Assembly (NCBI GenBank): GCA_035293945.1 | Contig: DATGLV010000002.1 | Location: 1 to 64,000 of the forward strand | Direction of reading: 5' to 3' | DNA from: VAZQ01 sp035293945 | GTDB taxonomy: Bacteria > Pseudomonadota > Alphaproteobacteria > Rhizobiales > Xanthobacteraceae | Length of the DNA stretch: 64,000 nucleotides | Shown here: piece after piece, positions 1-9,069 of the stretch | Layout: each line of letters begins with the position of its first letter | Numbering within the stretch: position 1 is the stretch's first letter | Notes under the pieces: generated by a model | Databases searched by the model: none | Told to the model about the DNA's origin: nothing | Seen by the model: only the letters and a program-made list of their open reading frames with translations | Position numbers and translations under genes: made by a program

Positions 1-270
1 GGCGGGGTCGGGTTGGCTGACGCATCGCAAGCGGATCTGGCCGTGCGTTGTGGTCGGCAACACGACGTCGTTCGACTGGATGCGCGCCAGCTCTTCGAGG
101 ATCGTACGGGGCGAGTTTCCCAGGCCGGCGCGCTGCTGCCACATCTCCAGGCTTTTCCACAGCACGAAGGCGAGGAAGCAAACGAGGCGCCCGACACGAA
201 CACTGCGAACCAGGCACCAGTAACGGTGAACCTTGCCGTCCTTCCTGCGAATCGTGTGGCGCAGATACAT
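1..270 (-). pseudogene. IS1634-type (IS4 superfamily) transposase remnant, internally deleted, cut by left edge
   Basis: Reading the minus strand from an ATG at 268-270 gives an uninterrupted frame that leaves the window. The first ~28 residues (MYLRHTIRRKDGKVHRYW, then CLVRSVRVGR) match the conserved N-terminus of IS1634-type transposases. The next residues (FLAFVLWKSLEMWQQRAGL, then EELARIQSNDVVLP and IRLRCVSQP) match the extreme C-terminus of the same family. The whole catalytic DDE core, several hundred residues, is missing between them, and the join is in frame. This is therefore a decayed insertion sequence that cannot transpose. Family assignment is from memory of the motifs; the in-frame fusion is seen directly. 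Confidence 0.72.
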
Positions 271-602
271 GCGCCATCACAACCAGAACCGCCGAGAAAG
301 AAAATGCCCAAGGTCGCCACTACACGCTCAAATCGACCTTCGGCGACGATTAACCCATTGATCCGACTCAACCCGATACTTGTGAAATCGCCAAAACTGA
401 CCTCCAACTGCGCAAGTTGGGCTAGCATTCAGTTACCGACGCTTGAATCGCTAAGCTGTTTCCCGGAGGCGGCGCAGCATTTGGCTGCGCTGCTGAGCCG
501 GGATCGTTCCAAACTTTGCCATTGCCTGGAACTGTCCCGGGTCAACAGCGCGCTTATGCGCGTCTTCGACGCGCTAGGGCCCGGGACAAGGCGGAGCAAG
601 CG
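271..602. other. intergenic stretch with no supported gene
   Basis: About 330 bases between the transposase remnant and the DUF3126 gene. Open frames exist on both strands, as expected for GC-rich DNA, but none has a family signature, a ribosome binding site or a believable start. It may contain the outer end of the decayed insertion sequence. Confidence 0.4.
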
Positions 603-818
603 TCAAGAAGCGTCGAGATCGGCGGCCAGGATCGCCATCTGGAAATTGTAAGAGCGCTCGTCGTCCTCGTCGTCGACGAACAGCACACCGACGAATTCAT
701 CACCGATATAGACCTCGGCGGAATCCTCTTTCTTCGGCCGCGGCACGACGCGGATGCGCGCATTGCCGAAGAGCCGCTTGAGATAGGCGTCGAGCTTCCT
801 GACCTCCTGGACGTCCAC
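603..818 (-). CDS. DUF3126 family small protein
   Basis: A 71-residue protein (starts VDVQEVRKLDAYLKRLFG, contains IRVVPRPKKEDSAEVYIGDE, ends FQMAILAADLD). It matches the short DUF3126 family of alphaproteobacteria, whose function is unknown. GTG at 816-818 is chosen because an in-frame stop (the cysE stop, 837-839) lies just upstream and AAAGGA sits about 6-8 bases before it. It lies immediately downstream of cysE on the same strand with about an 18-base gap, so the two are probably co-transcribed; this pairing is typical of Rhizobiales. No catalytic motif is visible. Confidence 0.8.
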   Translation of the reverse strand: MDVQEVRKLDAYLKRLFGNARIRVVPRPKKEDSAEVYIGDEFVGVLFVDDEDDERSYNFQMAILAADLDAS

Positions 819-836
819 CGGATCGGTTCCTTTCGC

Positions 837-1670
837 TCAAATATCCATTTCGTGGAAAATCTGGTTCATCGCATGCGAAGGCTCGGGGCATCCGGCCTCG
901 CCGATGACCCGCGCCGGCACGCCCGCGACCGTCGTGTTGTGCGGCACGGACTTGAGCACGACCGAGCCGGCGGCGACACGAGCGCAATGGCCGATCTCGA
1001 TATTGCCGATGATCTTCGCGCCGACACCGAGCATCACGCCGTGGCGGATTTTCGGATGGCGGTCGCCCTCCTCCTTGCCGGTGCCGCCGAGGGTGACGCC
1101 GTGCAGAATCGATACGTCATCCTCGATCACCGCGGTCTCGCCGACCACAAGGCCGGTGGCATGATCGAGAAAGATGCCGCGGCCGATGGGCGCCGCCGGA
1201 TGAATATCGGTCTGGAACACCGAGGATGATCGGCTCTGCAGGTAGTAGGCGAAATCCTTGCGGTCCCGCTGCCAGAGCCAGTGCGCCAGCCGATGGGTCT
1301 GGATCGCGTGAAAGCCTTTGAAATAAAGCAGGGGCTCGATGTAGCGGTTCGTCGCGGGATCGCGGTCAACCGTCGCCACGATATCGACCCGAAAGGCCGT
1401 GGCGATGGCCGGGTCACTCGCGAGCGCCCCCTCGTAGGCCTGCCGGATCAGCTCGGCAGAAACGTCGGGATGATCGAGCCGCTGGGTGATGCGATGCACC
1501 ACCGCGGCTTCCAGCGTGTCGTGATGCAGGATGGTCGAAAAGATGAAGGTCGCAAGCTCTGGCTCGCGCCGTACCAGCTCCTCAGCCTCACGGCGGATTC
1601 GCCCCCACACCGGGTCGACCTGGTCGAGCCCGGAGCGGTTGTCCTGACGTCTGACTTGATGCTGAGCCAT
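837..1670 (-). CDS. cysE: serine O-acetyltransferase
   Basis: A 277-residue protein that acetylates L-serine with acetyl-CoA to O-acetylserine, the first step of cysteine synthesis, in the cytoplasm. The N-terminal helical SATase domain (roughly residues 20-130) is followed by a left-handed beta-helix of hexapeptide repeats (roughly 145-250). Signature stretches include DIHPAAPIGRGIFLDHATG, ILHGVTLGGTGK, RHPKIRHGVMLGVGAKIIG and GSVVLKSVPHNTTVAGVPA, with the catalytic His in LDHATG and the second one in LHGVTLGG. The length is normal. The C-terminal tail ends HEMDI; an acidic tail ending in Ile is what cysteine synthase normally binds. The downstream neighbour is DUF3126. Confidence 0.95.
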   Translation of the reverse strand: MAQHQVRRQDNRSGLDQVDPVWGRIRREAEELVRREPELATFIFSTILHHDTLEAAVVHRITQRLDHPDVSAELIRQAYEGALASDPAIATAFRVDIVATVDRDPATNRYIEPLLYFKGFHAIQTHRLAHWLWQRDRKDFAYYLQSRSSSVFQTDIHPAAPIGRGIFLDHATGLVVGETAVIEDDVSILHGVTLGGTGKEEGDRHPKIRHGVMLGVGAKIIGNIEIGHCARVAAGSVVLKSVPHNTTVAGVPARVIGEAGCPEPSHAMNQIFHEMDI

Positions 1671-1791
1671 GGCCCTCTCCGCAAAGCGCTTTTCGCCCGA
1701 ACCGTGCGCCTCCCGGCCCCCCTCCGGCCTTAGTACAGGCGCGGCGGCTTGCCGTCCATATGGTGCGCGGCACGTGCCGCCCCAATGCCCT

Positions 1792-2544
1792 TCACGGCCG
1801 CTTGCCCAGGAAGCTCAGCACCCCCTGCTTGTAGACCTTGTCACCGACCGCCGTCATATGATCGCGGCGCGGAATCTCGAGCGCTGCGCCGGCCGGCAAG
1901 AGCTGCTCGAGCGCGGTCGCGGAGCCGCCGACCACATCGTTGGTGCCGACCGCAACCAGCACCGGAAGGCGGATTTTGGCGAGATCGGTCGGGGGCAGGG
2001 TCTGGCTTGAGCCGCGGATGCAGGCCGCAAGCGCCCGCAGGTCCGACTTGGTCTGCTCGGCGAAGATGCGGAACATGCGGGAGCGGGCATCGCTCACGTT
2101 CTCGAGCGCCGGTGTCTCGAGCGCGTGCGCGACCGCTTCCGAATCCCCGAAACCTTCCACCAAGCGGCTGCCGAGCCCGCCGAATATGGCGCTGCGCACG
2201 CGCTCAGGCTGGGCGAGCGAAAGAAATGCAGTGATGCGCGCCCCCATCGAATAGCCCATCACGTCGGCGCGCTCGAGACCGAGATGATCGAGCAGCGCCG
2301 CCACGTCGCCGGCCATGCGGGCGCTGTGATAATCCGCTGGATCGTAGAGCTTGGTCGACGCGCCGTGACCGCGATTGTCGAGCGCGATGACGCGGCGTCC
2401 CGCTTGCCGGAGAAAGGAAACCCAGCCCGGCTGCACCCAGTTCACCGCGGCGTTCGAGGCAAAGCCGTGCACCAGCACCATAGGCTCACCCTCGCCCTCG
2501 TCCAGGAAGGCGATCTCGACGTCGTCATGGCGGAAGCTCTGCAT
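1792..2544 (-). CDS. alpha/beta-fold hydrolase
   Basis: A 250-residue cytoplasmic hydrolase. The order of motifs is typical of the fold: oxyanion VLVHGFASN (about residues 23-31), ALDNRGHG (55-61), nucleophile elbow GYSMG (97-101, Ser99), the acid in VGTNDVV (about 205) and the catalytic His in RRDHMTAVGD near the end. There is no signal peptide. The family includes esterases, lactonases and epoxide or haloalkane hydrolases, and the substrate cannot be read from sequence. It stands alone between cysE and an unknown membrane gene, so context does not help. Confidence 0.88.
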   Translation of the reverse strand: MQSFRHDDVEIAFLDEGEGEPMVLVHGFASNAAVNWVQPGWVSFLRQAGRRVIALDNRGHGASTKLYDPADYHSARMAGDVAALLDHLGLERADVMGYSMGARITAFLSLAQPERVRSAIFGGLGSRLVEGFGDSEAVAHALETPALENVSDARSRMFRIFAEQTKSDLRALAACIRGSSQTLPPTDLAKIRLPVLVAVGTNDVVGGSATALEQLLPAGAALEIPRRDHMTAVGDKVYKQGVLSFLGKRP

Positions 2545-2593
2545 GGCCTCTACTTACGTCGGCGCGCGGAAGATTTTCCGGAGAGCAGGCCCG

Positions 2594-3769
2594 TCACGCG
2601 ACCGCCGGTGTGGGCAGATGAGCCTTTTGGCGCACCAATGCGCGCGCCTTGCGGCGGGCAATCGCGCGCTCGGTCGCGCGCTCGACCATGCGTTTGGCCG
2701 AGGCGCAGAAGCCGAACAACGTCCAGGCCGCCGCGAACAGCCAGGAAAACAGATTGACTGCGCTCATGGTGAGCATGATCGCAGCCCGGCCGCCGAGCTT
2801 GAGCACCGCGCGGGTCTTGGGGCCGTAGCGCTCTGCCACTTGCGCAATGCGCGACATCTGGCGCGGCCCCTCCGCGAGCTTGAGGCCATCGAGCGCGGCC
2901 TGTGTACCCGCCTTGGCCTGTACGCGACCCACATCGCCGGCCAGGCGGACCAACTCTTCGGCCTTCTCCACCTTGACGGCTTCGCGCGCGGCTCGCACTG
3001 CGACGAGTGGGCCCGAGAAGGTGACACCCCCGATGGCACGTCCGATTGCTCCCCAATCGGCGACCTCACGCAGCGAACGGCCGACCCACTCGGCCATGTG
3101 CACACTCATGCGTCCGGTCGCGCGCGCCGCCTTGGCGAGCGAAAGACCGACCCGCACTGGCGCGCCAATTCCGGCCGTCGCGTAGGTGCCGGCCGTGATG
3201 GCAATCCCGGTGCAGGCAAGCCCCAGGATCAACTCATCGGTGGGCTGGCCGGTCGCCAAATGCGTGCCCTCGCGCACGGCGTCACGGATATCGCCGAAAA
3301 CGAACAGATCGCCCGTGGCGGTGCCGGCAAGGCTCGCGACATCAGTCGGCTCGCCGGTGACGAAGCCGTGCGTGAAGCTGCCCACCTTATGGGTGAGGCT
3401 CGCGGCCTCCGCCTGCGCAGCCGCAAGGCGTTCGTTGAGGCCTGGATCGACGGCGACGTTTCGCGTGCGCGCGAGATCCTGAAAGCTTGCCGCAAGATCG
3501 CTGTCGCCCGCATCGAGCGCGGCCGCGATCTCGTGGTTGGCAGATGCGCTGTCGAACCGGAGATCGAGCATGTGATCGGCGAGCCCGACCGGATCGTCCG
3601 CAAGCGATACCAAGGTTCCGGCTTCGAGACCGGCCGGAACGGTCAAAAGCCCGATCAGCCCGCAGGCAAGCATGAGCGCGAATGGCGGGCCGAGGCGCGG
3701 CTTGCGGCCACCCCCAGGACCGGTCGAAACTCCGGGCAGATCCGTCACGTCCGTCATGTCGGTCGACAT
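2594..3769 (-). CDS. hypothetical membrane protein
   Basis: A 391-residue protein of unknown function. The ATG at 3767-3769 (MSTDMTDVTDLPG) is preferred over a start 51 codons upstream, because the extra segment is rich in Trp, Cys and Arg and looks non-coding. One hydrophobic segment lies near the N-terminus (PFALMLACGLIGLLTV), further ones in the middle (LILGLACTGIAITAG) and near the C-terminus (LFSWLFAAAWTLFGF), followed by an Arg/Lys-rich tail. The body is Ala-rich and helical. I do not recognise the family. It could be a signal-anchored or multi-pass inner-membrane protein. Confidence 0.6.
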   Translation of the reverse strand: MSTDMTDVTDLPGVSTGPGGGRKPRLGPPFALMLACGLIGLLTVPAGLEAGTLVSLADDPVGLADHMLDLRFDSASANHEIAAALDAGDSDLAASFQDLARTRNVAVDPGLNERLAAAQAEAASLTHKVGSFTHGFVTGEPTDVASLAGTATGDLFVFGDIRDAVREGTHLATGQPTDELILGLACTGIAITAGTYATAGIGAPVRVGLSLAKAARATGRMSVHMAEWVGRSLREVADWGAIGRAIGGVTFSGPLVAVRAAREAVKVEKAEELVRLAGDVGRVQAKAGTQAALDGLKLAEGPRQMSRIAQVAERYGPKTRAVLKLGGRAAIMLTMSAVNLFSWLFAAAWTLFGFCASAKRMVERATERAIARRKARALVRQKAHLPTPAVA

Positions 3770-4285
3770 ACTATCCGGATCGCCTTGCCGATTCCCTGCG
3801 TGCAAATACCGAGGGGGCGATCTTTCCAAAATTCGGTTACCAATGCTTGGCTTGCAACCATAAATGGCGATTGTTGGGCGCCAACGGAAGGCGCACTGCC
3901 CGTGGATTCCGAGCAAGCGCAAGCGGAAGCTGCGAAGTCTACCAACTCGCGCAATTGGCCGCAGATCGGCGCTCCACTGCCCGTCCGCGGGGTAAGGCTC
4001 GAAGCTTGGTCAAGTTTTGCGCCCTGACGAAACAACAACCCTGCCGGCAAATCTGACATCGGCCGGAAGGGCAATCAAGCGGCCGCGCCATATCGCGCCA
4101 TATGGTTCCAAATGGCGCGATGGCCAGGCCAACTCCTCAATCATTCTCAAGCGGGCACGAAACCGCGTCGAGTTCATTCCCGATGGCTTGCAGCGGCACG
4201 CGCGCCGCATCCTCCGGCTTGAGGGCGCGCGTACCGCGCAGGCTCACCGGGCACAGTCCATGACCGGTCACGGCGGCCAATTCAA
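3770..4285. other. intergenic stretch with no supported gene
   Basis: About 515 bases between the unknown membrane gene and the fkbH-like gene. It is less GC-rich than its flanks around 3,800-4,090, and a heptamer-rich stretch, cgcgccatatcgcgccatatgg, lies near 4,084-4,106. I see no gene, terminator hairpin with a T-run, or RNA motif that I can support. Confidence 0.35.
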
Positions 4286-6289
4286 TCAGCTCAAGGCAAC
4301 ATGCGCCGGCGCTTCGACCGTGTGGGCGCGCGGCTTGATCCAATAATTGCCGTCCTGCTTGAACCCGCAACGGTCGTACAGGTCCCGACACGGAAGATTG
4401 GCGTCGGTTGCCTCAAGGCGTGCCGCAAGGTCGCGGCCGTTCTGCAGCCGCTTCGACAGCGCAGCGACGACCGCCGTCTCCACATCGAGTCCGAGCACGC
4501 GGCAGCTCATCACGAATTGGTCGATGCGCCCCTCCTCGACCACCACCACGCCGACGAGCCCGTACCGGGTGAAGCGATCCTGCACCTCGAACGCCTGAAA
4601 GCGCGCGCCGCGCGCAAAGGCCGCCGCGCAGTCCGCGCGCGTCCAGCGACGCCCCGTAGTGTTGAACTGATTGGTCTTGTTGATGAGCTCGAGCGCCCGC
4701 GGAAACCTGTTGTCCTCGGTGCTCGCGATCTCCAGCATCTTCACCGTAACCTTGAGCGAGGCCAGGAACTCCTCGCGCGACATGCGGGCGCGGTCCGCCT
4801 CACGCTCGACCTGGGCGCGCACCATCTCGGTGCGGCGAAGGGATTCCTCGGTGAGGCCGACAACCTGCGTCTCCGGCGCCCACAGGAGAATGCGCCGGAT
4901 CAGATAAGGATGCGCCTCAAGGACGCGAACCTCCGGGTGCGCCGCTCTCACGGCGGCGCGCTCCACCGGATTGTCGTCGATGAACACGACGCTCTTCGGC
5001 AGCACGTTCACCTCGCGGATGATCTCATCAAGATTGTCGGCTTTCGGCCGCCAGTTGATGCGACGAACCGCGAAATCGGTGAGGCGTAGGCGCCCGAGCA
5101 TGATCTCGTCCCATTTCCGCTCGATACGCGCCTCGTCGTTCTTGCTGACGATCGCGAGCAGGACGCCGCGCTTCTTCAGAAACTGCAGGGCCTCGATGAC
5201 CCCGAGCGGCCATCCCTCGACCCGGTCATCGTCATCCTCGGCCTCGGCCGCGACCCCGCGCCACAACACGTCATCGAGGTCGACCGCCACCAGCTTGACC
5301 GGATCAACCTGCCGCACCGTTCGCAGCATAGCCAACAGCTCGGCCCAGACAGCGCGCGCGAACGCGACGTTGCGAACCGAATAGAGCTCCGTGACCGGCG
5401 GGTGCCATTCGATCCGGTCGTTGATCTCGGTGAATTCCTCGTCGAGCACGTTGTTGTGAGCGATGATGTCGGTCGAATCGTCCTGAATGAATGCCTTGCC
5501 GAGACCGGCCGCGATCTGATCAACATCGACCAGATAGGCGTTCGGATAGCGGGAGACCTCCTCGGCGAGAAGCTGATTGATCCGCTCGATCAGGTAGACC
5601 GGGTTGCGCAGATCGTAGCGCGGCATGAACCGGCCCATCGGGTTCTGCTGCGGCACGAAGAAATTGGCGACGAAAGTGAGGAGGCCGTGCTCCTTGTTCC
5701 AGCGCATGGCGGCGGCAAGCGTATGCGGCAGGCGTTGCCGCGCCTGATCGAGCAGGCGTTCATGCGCGGGCAGGTCGTCATAAGCCAACGGCAGATACGA
5801 CTGCTCGGGCAGCAAGAGGCGGAGCGCGGGCTGCACGAATTGGAAGTCATAGTCGGTGATCGGCCGCGGCGGGTCCTCCGGCAACTCGCGCAGATTGTTG
5901 ACCAGCACGAAATCGCACGGACAGCCATCGGGGGCACGTTCAAAGTGGTCGACCAGATACTCGGATAGGCAGGAGCCCACCACCATCGCGCGGCGCGGGC
6001 GCAGGTCCGTCTGTCGCAGTTGGGACGGGACGCGCAGGGTGTCGGCGCCGCGCGCACAACGCGCTTCATACGCGCGCCGCCATTGATCCCATCGTGTGGC
6101 CTGCATAAAGGGCCGCAACAAAGGGCGGCAGAGCGGCCATGATTGCGCGCGCAGCGTCGTTTCGACGACCACATCGCGAAAGGCCAACCTGAACGCTCGC
6201 CGGAAGCGTAGCGCATCGTCGCCGTAGAAGTGCTCGCTCCAACTCTTGCGACGCGAGATCATGCCCGGCGGATTATCCGGCGAAATCAT
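4286..6289 (-). CDS. FkbH-like protein (HAD-IIIC phosphatase/glyceryl-transferase type)
   Basis: A 667-residue three-part protein. An N-terminal SGNH-like region (VVGSCLSEYL at 103-112) is followed by a HAD domain with DLDDVLW at 337-343, VSKNDE at 381-386 and FIDDNPVER at 436-444. A GNAT-like C-terminal part (LINKTNQFNTTG, DRFTRYGLVGVV, LGLDVETAVV) completes it. FkbH proteins take glyceryl units from 1,3-bisphosphoglycerate, dephosphorylate them and load them on an acyl carrier protein. An ACP and a ketosynthase lie upstream in the same operon, which supports such a role here. The start at 6289 is chosen because the upstream extension is Arg/Cys-rich and non-coding in character. It is the last gene of a six-gene minus-strand run. 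Confidence 0.85.
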   Translation of the reverse strand: MISPDNPPGMISRRKSWSEHFYGDDALRFRRAFRLAFRDVVVETTLRAQSWPLCRPLLRPFMQATRWDQWRRAYEARCARGADTLRVPSQLRQTDLRPRRAMVVGSCLSEYLVDHFERAPDGCPCDFVLVNNLRELPEDPPRPITDYDFQFVQPALRLLLPEQSYLPLAYDDLPAHERLLDQARQRLPHTLAAAMRWNKEHGLLTFVANFFVPQQNPMGRFMPRYDLRNPVYLIERINQLLAEEVSRYPNAYLVDVDQIAAGLGKAFIQDDSTDIIAHNNVLDEEFTEINDRIEWHPPVTELYSVRNVAFARAVWAELLAMLRTVRQVDPVKLVAVDLDDVLWRGVAAEAEDDDDRVEGWPLGVIEALQFLKKRGVLLAIVSKNDEARIERKWDEIMLGRLRLTDFAVRRINWRPKADNLDEIIREVNVLPKSVVFIDDNPVERAAVRAAHPEVRVLEAHPYLIRRILLWAPETQVVGLTEESLRRTEMVRAQVEREADRARMSREEFLASLKVTVKMLEIASTEDNRFPRALELINKTNQFNTTGRRWTRADCAAAFARGARFQAFEVQDRFTRYGLVGVVVVEEGRIDQFVMSCRVLGLDVETAVVAALSKRLQNGRDLAARLEATDANLPCRDLYDRCGFKQDGNYWIKPRAHTVEAPAHVALS

Positions 6290-6481
6290 CAGACTCGGTC
6301 CCCGATTGCACCTGCGCCATGTGGCGTTCGCAAATGATGCTCGCCGTCGTGTGCAGCGATTCCGCTCGGCTTCGTTTAGTGAAGCGCGACCGTAACAATT
6401 TTGCGCCGCGCGTGGAAGGACAATTGCACCCTGATCTCTCGCCAGCCCCTGCCGCGCAGGCCCAGCATTTCCGACCATGCT

Positions 6482-7804
6482 TCAAGACTGCGGATAAAGG
6501 TCGGCTCGGGTCGGCGGGAGGGGCGAGGCGCCCTTCGCCCGCTTCGACGCCAGCGTCTGGAAAATCCCGACCTCGTTGTTTTCGAAAAAAATCGCGCAGG
6601 CAGCCAGATAGGCAAGCCACAGCCGGGTCCTGGCCGGACCGACCTCGCGCTCGGCAGCCGGACGCTGCGCCATGAGGCGGTCGTGCCAGAGCCGCGTCGT
6701 ACGCGCATAGTGCTCGCGCCAAGCCTCGACATCGTGAACCTCGAAGCCGTTGCGTTCGAGATTTGCAATCGACATGCCGAGGTGATCGACCTCGCCGCCC
6801 GGGAAAATGTATCGCACGATCGCCGCATATCCGGGCGGCCGCCGGTGGAACGCCGCATTATTCGGCCGTGCGATCGCATGATGGAGATAGAGGCCGCCCG
6901 GCTTGAGCAGCCGGTAGATGGACTGAAAGTAGGTCGGATGGTTCCTGATGCCGACCTGCTCGAACATGCCGATCGATGCGATCTTGTCGAAACGCCCGCG
7001 GACGGCGGCATAGTCGGCGAGCTCGAGCGTGACGCGGTCTTCGAGCCGCAGTCGCGCGATCTTCGCTTTGGCGAAGGCATATTGCTCCTCTGCGAGCGTC
7101 ACGCCGTGCGCGCGAACCCCATAGTGTTGCGCCGCATGGCAAAGGAGACCGCCCCAGCCGCAGCCGACGTCGAGCAACGATTCGCCCTCGCGGAGCCGCA
7201 GCTTGCGGCAGATCATGTCCAGCTTGTCGCGCTGGGCCGTAGCGAGATCGTTGTTCCAACCCTTGAAATAGGCGCACGTGTAGATCATCTCGGGATCGAG
7301 AAACAGCGCGTAGAAGGCGTTCGACAGGTCGTAGTGATAATGAACATTGTCCTTGTTGGCGGCCGCGCTTCCATCGGCGCGCACGCGGTCGCCGCGAACG
7401 TGCTCGAGTGGCCAGGGTCCGCCGCGCGGTACCGACAGAAATTGCATCGCCACGGCGAGCACGAGCCGTCGGTCCAGCACACTCAGCATCCACCTGGCGC
7501 TGACCCGCGGACGGCGCGCGAGAAAATCGAGCACGCTCCCGCCGCGAAGCTCGATGCGCGCGGTCACCCAGAGATTGGCCAACGTGTCGAGATTGGGCCG
7601 CCGCAGGACGGCGCCGATCACGCCTTCATCGGCAATCACGACCGCAAGGCTATTCGGCGAGAGGACGGGCGGGACGGTCGAGCCGTCCCACAGCACAAAT
7701 CCAAAACCCAGAGCGAGCCGCTCGTGCGCCTGGGCGAGCAGTTGCTTGAGCGAGGCAAGCCGCCTCCCTTGCCGAGCTTTACTCCATCGCGCGGACCATT
7801 TCAT
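6482..7804 (-). CDS. cyclopropane-fatty-acyl-phospholipid synthase family methyltransferase
   Basis: A 440-residue SAM-dependent enzyme of the CFA synthase/mycolic acid cyclopropane synthase family, which adds a methylene or methyl group to unsaturated acyl chains. The N-terminal acyl-binding region (about 1-120) is followed by NVHYHYDLSNAFYALFLDP, the SAM motif LLDVGCGWGG, GVTLAEEQYAFAK, and the active-site stretches SIGMFEQVG and YIFPGGEVDH. The start at 7804 (MKWSARW) is preferred over one 21 bases upstream that falls inside an 11-base tandem repeat. It lies between the ketosynthase and the FkbH-like gene, so its substrate may be the acyl chain built by this operon, not general membrane lipid. 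That is inference. Confidence 0.88.
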   Translation of the reverse strand: MKWSARWSKARQGRRLASLKQLLAQAHERLALGFGFVLWDGSTVPPVLSPNSLAVVIADEGVIGAVLRRPNLDTLANLWVTARIELRGGSVLDFLARRPRVSARWMLSVLDRRLVLAVAMQFLSVPRGGPWPLEHVRGDRVRADGSAAANKDNVHYHYDLSNAFYALFLDPEMIYTCAYFKGWNNDLATAQRDKLDMICRKLRLREGESLLDVGCGWGGLLCHAAQHYGVRAHGVTLAEEQYAFAKAKIARLRLEDRVTLELADYAAVRGRFDKIASIGMFEQVGIRNHPTYFQSIYRLLKPGGLYLHHAIARPNNAAFHRRPPGYAAIVRYIFPGGEVDHLGMSIANLERNGFEVHDVEAWREHYARTTRLWHDRLMAQRPAAEREVGPARTRLWLAYLAACAIFFENNEVGIFQTLASKRAKGASPLPPTRADLYPQS

Positions 7805-7811
7805 GCGGCGG

Positions 7812-7855
7812 CAAGCCTCATGCAAGCCTCATGCAAGCCTCACGCAAGGCTCATG
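7812..7855. repeat. four tandem copies of an 11-base unit
   Basis: Units 7812-7822 and 7823-7833 are identical (caagcctcatg); 7834-7844 and 7845-7855 each differ by one base. The array covers the stop codon of the ketosynthase gene and the space before the methyltransferase start. Read on the coding (minus) strand, each unit carries GAGG or a near match, and three of the four carry an ATG, so the array repeats a ribosome-binding-site-plus-start module. Confidence 0.85.
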
Positions 7856-9059
7856 GGCGCGCCAGAACAAGCACGGCATTGAGCCCGCCAAAGGCAAACG
7901 AGTTGGACATCGCCATGCGGATGCCGGCCTGCCGCGCCACGTTGGGGACGAAGTCGAGGTCGCATTCAGGATCAGGCTCGACGAAATTGGCGGTCGGCGG
8001 GAGGATCTGCTCATGCACGGCAAGCGCCGTCGCGGCGAGTTCCAGCGCGCCGGCCGCGCCGAGACTATGGCCGAGCACCGCCTTGCTCGACGAGACCGCA
8101 AGACGATCCGCAGCCGCACCAAACACCGCGCGGACGGCTTCGGTCTCAATTCGGTCGTTGAGACGCGTCCCGGTGCCATGGGCGTTGATGTAGTCGACGT
8201 CCTCGGGATTGACCTGCGCATCAATGAGCGCCGCGCGCATGGCGCGCTCTGCTCCCTGCGGATCGGAGGCGATCACGTCGCCGGCATCGGCGCCCATCCC
8301 GAACCCGCGGAGCTCGGCATAAATGCGCGCATCGCGCGCCAGCGCGCGCTCGCGTGTCTCCAGCACGAGCACGGCGGCGCCCTCGCCCAAGACCAGGCCC
8401 GAGCGGCCTTTCGAGAACGGCCGACAGGTATCGGTGGCGAGCACGCGCAGCGCTTCCCAGGACTTGAGCGTGCCGACGGTGAGGCAGGCTTCGGCTCCTC
8501 CGGCAAGCGCAAACGGGATCTGCCCCATGCGGAGCATGTGAAAGGCCTGCCCGATCGCATGCGTCGACGATGCGCAGGCGGTGGCCACCGTCCAGGTTGG
8601 CCCTTTCAAGCCGAGATCCATCGAGACCTGGCTCGCCGCCGCGTTGACCATCCAGCGCGGGATCGTCATCGGATGCACACGCGGGGCATTTTTGCCGTAG
8701 AGCCTGAGATAGGCCTCATCGACAGTCGTCTGGCCGCCCGCCGCATTGCCGATGACGGTCGCAGTTTCGAGCGCCGCCTTCTCATCGATCGTGAGCGCGG
8801 CGTCGCGAACCGCCGCCCGCGCGGCAACGACCGCGAATTGCGAGAAGCGATCGAGCAGGGACAGCTGCTTGGCGTCGAAATGAGCTTCCGGCTCGAACCC
8901 GTGCACCTCGGCCGCGACGCACGTGCTCAGGCGCTCCTGCGCCGCGAGCGTCAGCGGGCCAATTCCGGACCGTCCCGCGACCAGGGCCGACCAGAACTCG
9001 GCAAGTGTGGAACCGACCGGCGATACGACGCCTATCCCGGTGATCACCACGCGCTGCAT
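7851..9059 (-). CDS. beta-ketoacyl-ACP synthase, FabF type
   Basis: A 402-residue condensing enzyme that extends an acyl chain with malonyl-ACP. The complete triad is visible: Cys162 in VATACASSTHA, His294 in NAHGTGTRLND and His331 in AVLGHSLGAAGALE, with the C-terminal SNSFAFGGLNAVLV. It starts MQRVVITGIGVVSPVG, normal for FabF and NodE. It lies 10 bases downstream of the ACP gene and upstream of the CFA-type methyltransferase. The context (dedicated ACP, LpxL-like acyltransferase, exporter) suggests a dedicated chain builder rather than the housekeeping enzyme, comparable in layout to the rhizobial acpXL/lpxXL very-long-chain lipid A cluster. Confidence 0.93.
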   Translation of the reverse strand: MQRVVITGIGVVSPVGSTLAEFWSALVAGRSGIGPLTLAAQERLSTCVAAEVHGFEPEAHFDAKQLSLLDRFSQFAVVAARAAVRDAALTIDEKAALETATVIGNAAGGQTTVDEAYLRLYGKNAPRVHPMTIPRWMVNAAASQVSMDLGLKGPTWTVATACASSTHAIGQAFHMLRMGQIPFALAGGAEACLTVGTLKSWEALRVLATDTCRPFSKGRSGLVLGEGAAVLVLETRERALARDARIYAELRGFGMGADAGDVIASDPQGAERAMRAALIDAQVNPEDVDYINAHGTGTRLNDRIETEAVRAVFGAAADRLAVSSSKAVLGHSLGAAGALELAATALAVHEQILPPTANFVEPDPECDLDFVPNVARQAGIRMAMSNSFAFGGLNAVLVLARP

Positions 9060-9069
9060 GACTGCGATT

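Noticed and set aside
13..651. Plus-strand 212-codon open frame at the left edge
   Set aside because: It is antisense to the transposase remnant, has no family signature, and is a shadow frame of GC-rich DNA.
2375..4027. 550-codon plus-strand open frame
   Set aside because: Antisense shadow of the hydrolase and membrane-protein genes; its translation is Arg/Ala-rich with no domain.
7812..7855. Possible CRISPR-like short repeats
   Set aside because: Unit is 11 bases without spacers; a simple tandem repeat, and no cas genes are present.
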